Origin: Cristatella mucedo
Lineage: Eukaryota; Bryozoa; Phylactolaemata; Cristatellidae
Length of the DNA stretch: 64,000 bases
Reading direction: 5' to 3'
Assembly: GCA_009760855.2 (NCBI GenBank)
Contig: WPIO01000006.1
Span: forward strand, 957,501 to 1,021,500
This document shows positions 58,545-64,000 of this stretch, one piece after another. The notes under the pieces are model-generated. The model saw only the letters and a program-made list of their open reading frames with translations. It was not told where the DNA came from and did not search any database. Both the position numbers and the translations under genes were made by a program. Positions within the stretch are counted from its first letter, which is position 1; each line of letters starts with the position of its first letter.

Positions 58545-58819
58545 GGCCGGCGGCGGCGGCCGACAAGCCGACCTTGGTGGTCGTGAACACGCCGACGTGT
58601 CGGTCGCGCCTGGACGGCACCGAGCTGCAGACGCTCGCAGATCTGCCCGACTTTCAGCCGCTTCTCCGAAGCTCGCTCGTCCCCGGCGACCACGACGCTG
58701 TGGCGTCGCCGGATGTGCACAGCGCGCTCGCGCTCGCCCAGCGCTACGAGAGCCACATGCGGCAGTGCGCCGAAGCCGTCAGCTTCGACCAGAACGCGCT
58801 CTGCGTCCGAGTCAAGGAG
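58545..58819 (+). CDS. BORCS5: BLOC-1-related complex subunit 5, exon 2
   Basis: Acceptor CTCCTGCTGCAG, phase 1. It carries the family core: DLPDFQPLLRSSL, then LAQRYESHMRQCAEAVSFDQ and NALCVRVKE, closely matching the vertebrate FQPLL and CAEAVAFDQNAL blocks. It ends in phase 0 at GTGGGC. Intron 1 (201 nt) has no in-frame stop and is a multiple of three, so unspliced RNA would stay in frame. Confidence 0.9.
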
Positions 58820-58984
58820 GTGGGCGCTCCGCTGCGCGCGCGAGCCGCCGGCGCCATTTTTCGGACCGGCGTTCTCTCGTTTCCGTGCTGAAGATTCCGA
58901 CTTGCTAGCGACTGGCAGTTTTCTCTGCATTCGCAGAATCCTCGCTGTCTCGCTGAAAGCCGAATAAACCGTCGGAGTCCCTTC

Positions 58985-59236
58985 ACAGAGGGAGAGAGAG
59001 AGAGAGAGAGAGGTGGAGGAGAGGGAGGGAGAGAGGAGAGAGAGAAAGGGATAGAGAGGATAAGAGAGACGGATAGAGATGGTGGAGAGAGGAGAGAGAG
59101 AGCGAGAGAGAGTGGCAGAGAGAGAGAGAGAGAGAGAGAGAGGGATAGAGACGGTAAGAGAGACGGATAGAGTTGGTGGAGAGAGGAGAGCGAGAGAGAG
59201 AGAGAGAGAGAGAAAGGGATGAGAAAACGGAGAGAG
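58985..59236. repeat. (GA)n, imperfect
   Basis: GA array with GGGATAGAGA variants in two similar blocks; inside BORCS5 intron 2. Confidence 0.95.
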
Positions 59237-59644
59237 AGCCTGTATGGATCGCATCGATCGCAGTGCATTTTCCGGTCGGAACGGGCTATCCTAGGCGAGC
59301 TACTAGCTGTCTCCTGCACATGGTTTCGTTTAACTGATTAGTCGCTGCTGACTGGGTGGCAAATGCAAAAGAAAAGCAAGCTCCTGCTGCAGCTTCCCAA
59401 TTTGGGCAGAACATTTGGGTGGAACAACAAACGTGCTCCCGACCTCACTCGGCTGCAGGCTCATAGAACGTCCAAGCACCACTGCGAGCCCGTGATCTCC
59501 AGTTTGCCCGTTATACTGAAGCCACTATAAATTGTTGTTGTGCCCGCATATTCAGCCCTCGTAACTGTGCCACCCCTTTGGTCGCTTCCTTCCGTCATTG
59601 GTGCTCAGGGCTTCGTCGCTAGGGTTAAACAAATAATAACAAAT

Positions 59645-59815
59645 ACTAGTTGATTCAACAGCCTCATTTTTGTATGGCAGAAGAGGAGCTTTAACGGCCA
59701 GCTTCCCAGCCGCTCGCGATAGATGATAAAGTATTGCCCCCCTCGGCGGCGGGACTCGAACCAACGACCGTGAATTGCATGCAAGCACCTACCCCTGGGC
59801 TGAGGGGCGCCTCGA
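59645..59815 (-). mobile_element. SINE-1 copy, diverged
   Basis: AGTTGATTCAACAGCCTC end, GGGACTCGAACCAACGACC reverse B box. Confidence 0.65.
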
Positions 59816-60602
59816 CTGGGGCCTATCCGCTGCATCGATCGGGAGCCCCGCACGCCGGACGCGGAGGCTGATCGCGATGGGCTCGAGCCTCTGGCGACTG
59901 ATGTGCGTCTGGCCTCATTCCTTCCTTGCCAATGGTCGCTGCAGGGAGTGGAACTTGCATCAGCCCTTGCATTAGCTCCGACGACTCGACTTTCGGCCTT
60001 TGGTTACCGTAGACCGAAGCTGAGGCAGCCGTGGCTGTCGTCAGCTGTCGGCAGACAACTGCCATCGCGGCGGGCCGTGACAGCAGCGTGACGGCGAATA
60101 GGGGGCCGGGCGCTGTGCAGCGCCTCGCGCAGTAGCTGGGAACTCCCGGGGGGGGGGGGGAGTGGCAGCTTGATGCTAGGTGACCTGTCGACGGGTTTCC
60201 TTGCGAATCGAATCCATCTTGCTTTCGTGTTCCGCTGTCTGTGAGCGTGACCTGCTACAGACAAGCGTGACGACTGCAAGCAGCAAGGTGCACGAGAGGT
60301 TGTTGTTGACTTCTTTGTGATGACCTCTTTATGTCCTCTGTATGCCAACAGAATCCGGGTTGTTGAATGCGAAATGGATGGATAAGAAGCTCGCATAGCA
60401 GCCCCATAGCCTGTCGATAGCCCACCGGCCAGTCGAGTGAGTGGCCTGCGGGCTTGCTTGCCATACACGTTGCTCCTAGACGTATGTTCGTTGTTGTCCA
60501 CTCTCAGGCTGAGAACTCGCAGAATAGTGACATGTTGTCTTAAGATCTGGTTCTAATAAAAAGTACCCTGTACGAAGAAAGAATCAGCAGTGCTGATTTT
60601 GA

Positions 60603-60905
60603 TGAGCTGGTAAGGTGCTCGCCTTTAGAAAATTAGGTCAAGGTGAATGTATTTGATGACCCGAGGTCGTGGGCACGAACCCGTGGCATGCTGACCCTGT
60701 GCATGTCACCCATGTTATTCATGTTGTTTATCAAGAATGATATTTCTATTCACCATTCACCCGTGCTTCCTTTGCTGCAAATGTAAAGTGCCTGGAAAGA
60801 GATTGAGTTCTCTGAGGGCGCTTTATCAAGTGTATTATTATTATTATTGTGTGTGAAGTGCCTGAATAGAGATTAAGTCCTCTTACGGTGCTCTTCAAAT
60901 GAATT
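60603..60905 (+). mobile_element. SINE-2 split by a LINE tail
   Basis: Head GAGCTGGTAAGGTGCTCG and GAGGTCGTGGGCACGAACC are separated from the SINE-2 tail (GTGAAGTGCCTGAATAGAGA) by a LINE 3' end. Confidence 0.65.
60685..60850 (+). mobile_element. LINE 3' end nested in SINE-2
   Basis: CATGCTGACCCTGTGCATG through GCAAATGTAAAGTGCC and (ATT)n; it breaks the SINE-2 between B box and tail. Confidence 0.7.
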
Positions 60906-61084
60906 ATATAGTTGTATATATAACAATTGTATTTCCAGGCAAAGCTGGAAAGGAAGCATATTAATTGTTCAGTGGAAAAATCAATGATTTGAGCACATAT
61001 GACAGTTCCTAAAATTCTACTCGCGTGGACAGGCAACTGCTGTGTGGCAGAGTGGCTGGGTTTTTAGCTTTGCTTTAGGTGTCG

Positions 61085-61690
61085 TTGAGTCGGGAGATTG
61101 CTTCATTATGTCAGTCGGTAGCTATTTTCAGGCTTTAGATTCACAGTAACTGAAGGCTCGCCGTCCGAAGAAGTACTCTAGTCTGTTGAAAGCCACGCGA
61201 TCAAAGCTAGCAAGGGGATGAGTGAATATTTCAGATAGGCCAGCCTTAGCAAGAGAATGAAATGATCAAACAGTGAGTGACAGGATTGTGGGATCTCCGT
61301 GCTGCCTTTTGGGAAGCCAGTGCAGATTCGAAAGAATTAGTGTCTTGTTGCCACTGCGACTTTCCCGACAGACAGACCTAGAAACCTAGCTGTCGAATTT
61401 TGTGCCACCTGTAAACCTGTTTGCTGTACAGGGCAGGAGGCTTGCAAGAGAGTGTTACCGAAATCTTGACGGGATGTTACAAATGCATTGTGTAAGTCAG
61501 ATGTGGTATCCCTTGTCTAACCAGGCTCGAATTGCTTGCAATATTGTGCAGCTGAAAGTTGGGCAGACTTGACTGTGGAACAGACGTGGTCATGTAATGG
61601 AAGTTCATTTTTGGAACAGCAACCCCCCCCCCCTGGGCAGGGACTACCAGGAGAAATCTGAGTGATCCCATTTTGAGGTTGTGATTTTTC
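61085..61690 (-). mobile_element. Old LINE C-terminal fragment
   Basis: Diverged minus copy of the region after RT (matches to TTTTGGGAAGCCAGTGCAG, CGACAGACAGACCTAG) in BORCS5 intron 2. Confidence 0.6.
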
Positions 61691-62537
61691 GGTTTTTAAG
61701 TGCCGTCGATCTGTGCTGCCATTTGCACTGTGATCTACGCAATGCTGTCTTAAATGGCCTACTACTGCCTAGGCCTGAGGAGCTGCTGTGAGCCAACGGT
61801 GGCTCATAGCATGGAGAAATGCGCCGATTATGTCTACGATTTGCGTTATAGAGATAATGCTACCAGTGATAAGTCAGAACACTGTCGTGGCAGGTGGCAG
61901 TAGATATGGTGCATGTAATTTTGGAAATAGGACTGAATTCGATTAGATCTGATCCAAGATGTGGCAATTACTGAGCATAGGTACTTGCCCTTCCTGTGGC
62001 ATGCTGCCAAATCCGAAATCTTGTCGGCGTCAGTAATTACTTTATGCCATTGCTGTTTGACCTCAATCGGCTCGACCGCTCCGAACTGTTTTGGGTGTTT
62101 GATGCACGTTTGGCCCATTTGGGGCTGTCCTGCCGTTGGGGAGACATTTTGTTCCTCGCTTCCTTTCGATGTTTCGTACGAGTGTGTTCTGGCAATGTCG
62201 TGTGGTGCTGTAACAAAAGAAATGCCAGCCTATCGGTGCAGCTAAATGAACAGATTATACTAAAAGAATCGATTTACTTTTGAATGGCCCTTACATTTGT
62301 GTGGTTGTTTGGCTGTTACTTGCGCACTGTTCTTTGTGGAGATTCCCCGTGTGCGAGCTATTACTTAGTTAGCTGAATTTGTTTTTGTTGAAGAAAGTCC
62401 TGGCAACTGGCCAAGCACTGGGTCTGCTTGTGTTTAGCATCGTGCAGCTAGCAGGCCACGCGTTGAGCTAACACTGTAAGCTCGATACGACGTAGACCTG
62501 AGTGAAGGCATTCCAATAAATATAAATGTATAAATAA

Positions 62538-62625
62538 ATATGATAATTCATTTGTTTAGCGCTTTAAGATAACTTAATCGCTATCGCGGCCCTTCACACA
62601 TGCTGCAGGGCTTGAGCTCCCCTTC
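62538..62625 (-). mobile_element. SINE-2 tail fragment
   Basis: ATAATTCATTTGTTTAGCGC..AGATAACTTAATCGCTATC, then CTGCAGGGCTTGAGCTCC; ends 170 bases before BORCS5 exon 3. Confidence 0.55.
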
Positions 62626-62794
62626 CCCCTCCGTGAAAGCATCTCGTGAAGGCATTCAAGAGCCTTTGGTGCTCATCCTGTCCTCAAACGCAAAATGCTG
62701 TGTTAACTGCAAGTGTGGCAGTGTCACTATATGCATGCAGCCTGCTGTTAACCCGAGCTGCAATGTTTCTTGGTGTCCTCTTCTTTCTGCCCAG

Positions 62795-63118
62795 ATTGAC
62801 TTTGCGATCAAGGTACTCTCCGACAGAATGTCGGAGCGCCAGAAGCTGATGGCCAAGTATGCAGAGCAGATGCTGAAAACTCAGGACCTGTCGCGCAGCC
62901 TCAACAAGCTCTCCATGTCACTTCGGCAGACGGTGTCTCTCGTCGAGTCTTTGAACGATACGCTGCCCCCTCAGGACAGGCTGGAGAAGCTGGAGCTGTC
63001 GCCACACTCGCCTCAGATTCCGACTGCTGCGACATCGAACCTGGTAGGCGCAAATGTCGAGTCGACAGAAGCATGTGCAGCCGTAGTAGAATCGCAGCTT
63101 CCGACAATCGCCTCGTGA
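62795..63118 (+). CDS. BORCS5: BLOC-1-related complex subunit 5, exon 3
   Basis: Acceptor TTTCTGCCCAG, phase 0. It reads IDFAIKVLSDRMSERQK then AKYAEQMLKTQDLSR and LRQTVSLVESLNDTLPPQD, the coiled-coil C-terminal half of BORCS5 (vertebrate AKYAEQ and PLLDRLN blocks). The tail after LEKLELSP is longer than in human. Stop TGA at 63116-63118. Intron 2 is about 4 kb and contains LINE and SINE insertions. Confidence 0.9.
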   Translation: MDFAIKVLSDRMSERQKLMAKYAEQMLKTQDLSRSLNKLSMSLRQTVSLVESLNDTLPPQDRLEKLELSPHSPQIPTAATSNLVGANVESTEACAAVVESQLPTIAS

Positions 63119-63632
63119 TGTCAGCCGTGGAATGGATGTCGTGTGCGGCTGAACCGCCGTGCAACTCTGCTGCGAGCCTGCCAGCATTGAAAGCCGGGCG
63201 ATGCAGTTGGCGCAATTTTTCTCGGGGTGACAAACTTTGTGCCGGTGTACTCCGGGCCGTCAGAAAAGCGGCCTTCTTTTTCAGGAATGTTTGCTGGATG
63301 CACAATCGTGCACCCCTTGCGAGGCATCTCACTTGCAGTCGTTGGCTTCTGCGTCTGCCTAAATCGGCAACAGTGAACAATGGACTGTTCAACTGCAAGC
63401 CTACTTGTGAGCTGGCTTCCTGACACATTGCATAATTCATAGCATCTGACCATTCCTCTGCAGCGAGGCCTTGGTGCATGCTCACGACCAGCCATTAGTC
63501 CCTGGTTGACCGATTCTGCACTATTAGTTCGGGATCCCAGTGTCGCTAGCAATCAGTTGCCATACCATAATTCATTCGCGAGGCCCCTCGCGTGGGCATG
63601 GACATTTTTACATCGTTAAGTTAGATTCGAAG

Positions 63633-63638
63633 AATAAA
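63633..63638 (+). promoter_or_regulatory. Poly(A) signal of BORCS5
   Basis: AATAAA about 515 bases after the stop codon, the first canonical signal in the plus-strand 3' flank. Confidence 0.55.
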
Positions 63639-64000
63639 GCTCGTATGCCCTTTCTTCTTACATGATCTTTACCCACGAGCATGTTGATTATAGCAAAGCA
63701 GTGTGCTTAATGCAACAGTTCTTTGCTAGGTTTTGGCTATGACAGCCCTCCGATTGCATGGTGATGTCTCGTGCTCCGGCTTGTCAAGCAAGGACATCTC
63801 AGTTTGTGCTCATCTCGTGAAAACCATCTAAACGAGACCAGCCTAGACATGTACTATGAATAGCGATCCCGGAGGCGAGCTGTGAGTGGCACATCCACCC
63901 CGCGACGGCCTCTTACTTTGTCTCATGCCGATCGTTGCACTAAACCCCTTTGCAATTAAGAGACCGAGAAATGAATGCGCTATCGCTAGCACGTCCGATC
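63639..64000. other. Right edge, no feature seen
   Basis: No coding, repeat or RNA signal was recognised after the BORCS5 poly(A) signal. Confidence 0.5.

Overview
This looks like nuclear DNA from an animal, probably an invertebrate bilaterian. Genes are split by GT-AG introns, AATAAA poly(A) signals follow stop codons, and the recognisable proteins (GM2-activator-like, VWA3-like, GSKIP and BORCS5) are metazoan families. Much of the rest is repeats: a CR1/L2-type LINE family, at least two tRNA-derived SINE families, and very long CT, GA, TA and CA arrays. I cannot name the species or phylum from the sequence. Base composition is mosaic: AT-rich repeat tracts alternate with very GC-rich islands near 23-25, 30-31.6, 34-35.8 and 58 kb, and three of these islands carry exons.

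Layout: 0-11.5 kb is mostly repeats with LINE fragments, plus unconfirmed minus-strand exon candidates (a two-exon start at 5972-5263 is the best). 11.55-20.8 kb holds a four-exon plus-strand GM2-activator (ML-domain) gene; its introns contain LINE and SINE copies and a possible antisense gene. 23.05-27.0 kb holds a plus-strand VWA protein with a complete MIDAS. 27-34 kb is repeats and a GC island of unknown content. 34.2-34.95 kb holds a minus-strand orphan gene, with a GC-rich region and a TATA box on the opposite strand just beyond it. 35.9-42 kb is LINEs, SINEs and a 31-bp minisatellite. 42.05-46.25 kb is GSKIP in two exons. 47.2-56.6 kb is a LINE nest, including a long inverted pair of young LINE copies. 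56.8-57.9 kb is a decayed copy of a widespread, unnamed invertebrate protein family. 58.2-63.6 kb is BORCS5 in three exons.

The genes do not form an operon or pathway. GM2A-like acts in the lysosome lumen, BORCS5 on the lysosome surface (BORC), and GSKIP links GSK3 to PKA in the cytosol; their proximity is probably chance. Exon joins were chosen from splice-site consensus, reading-frame phase and remembered family landmarks. No alignment or database search was run.
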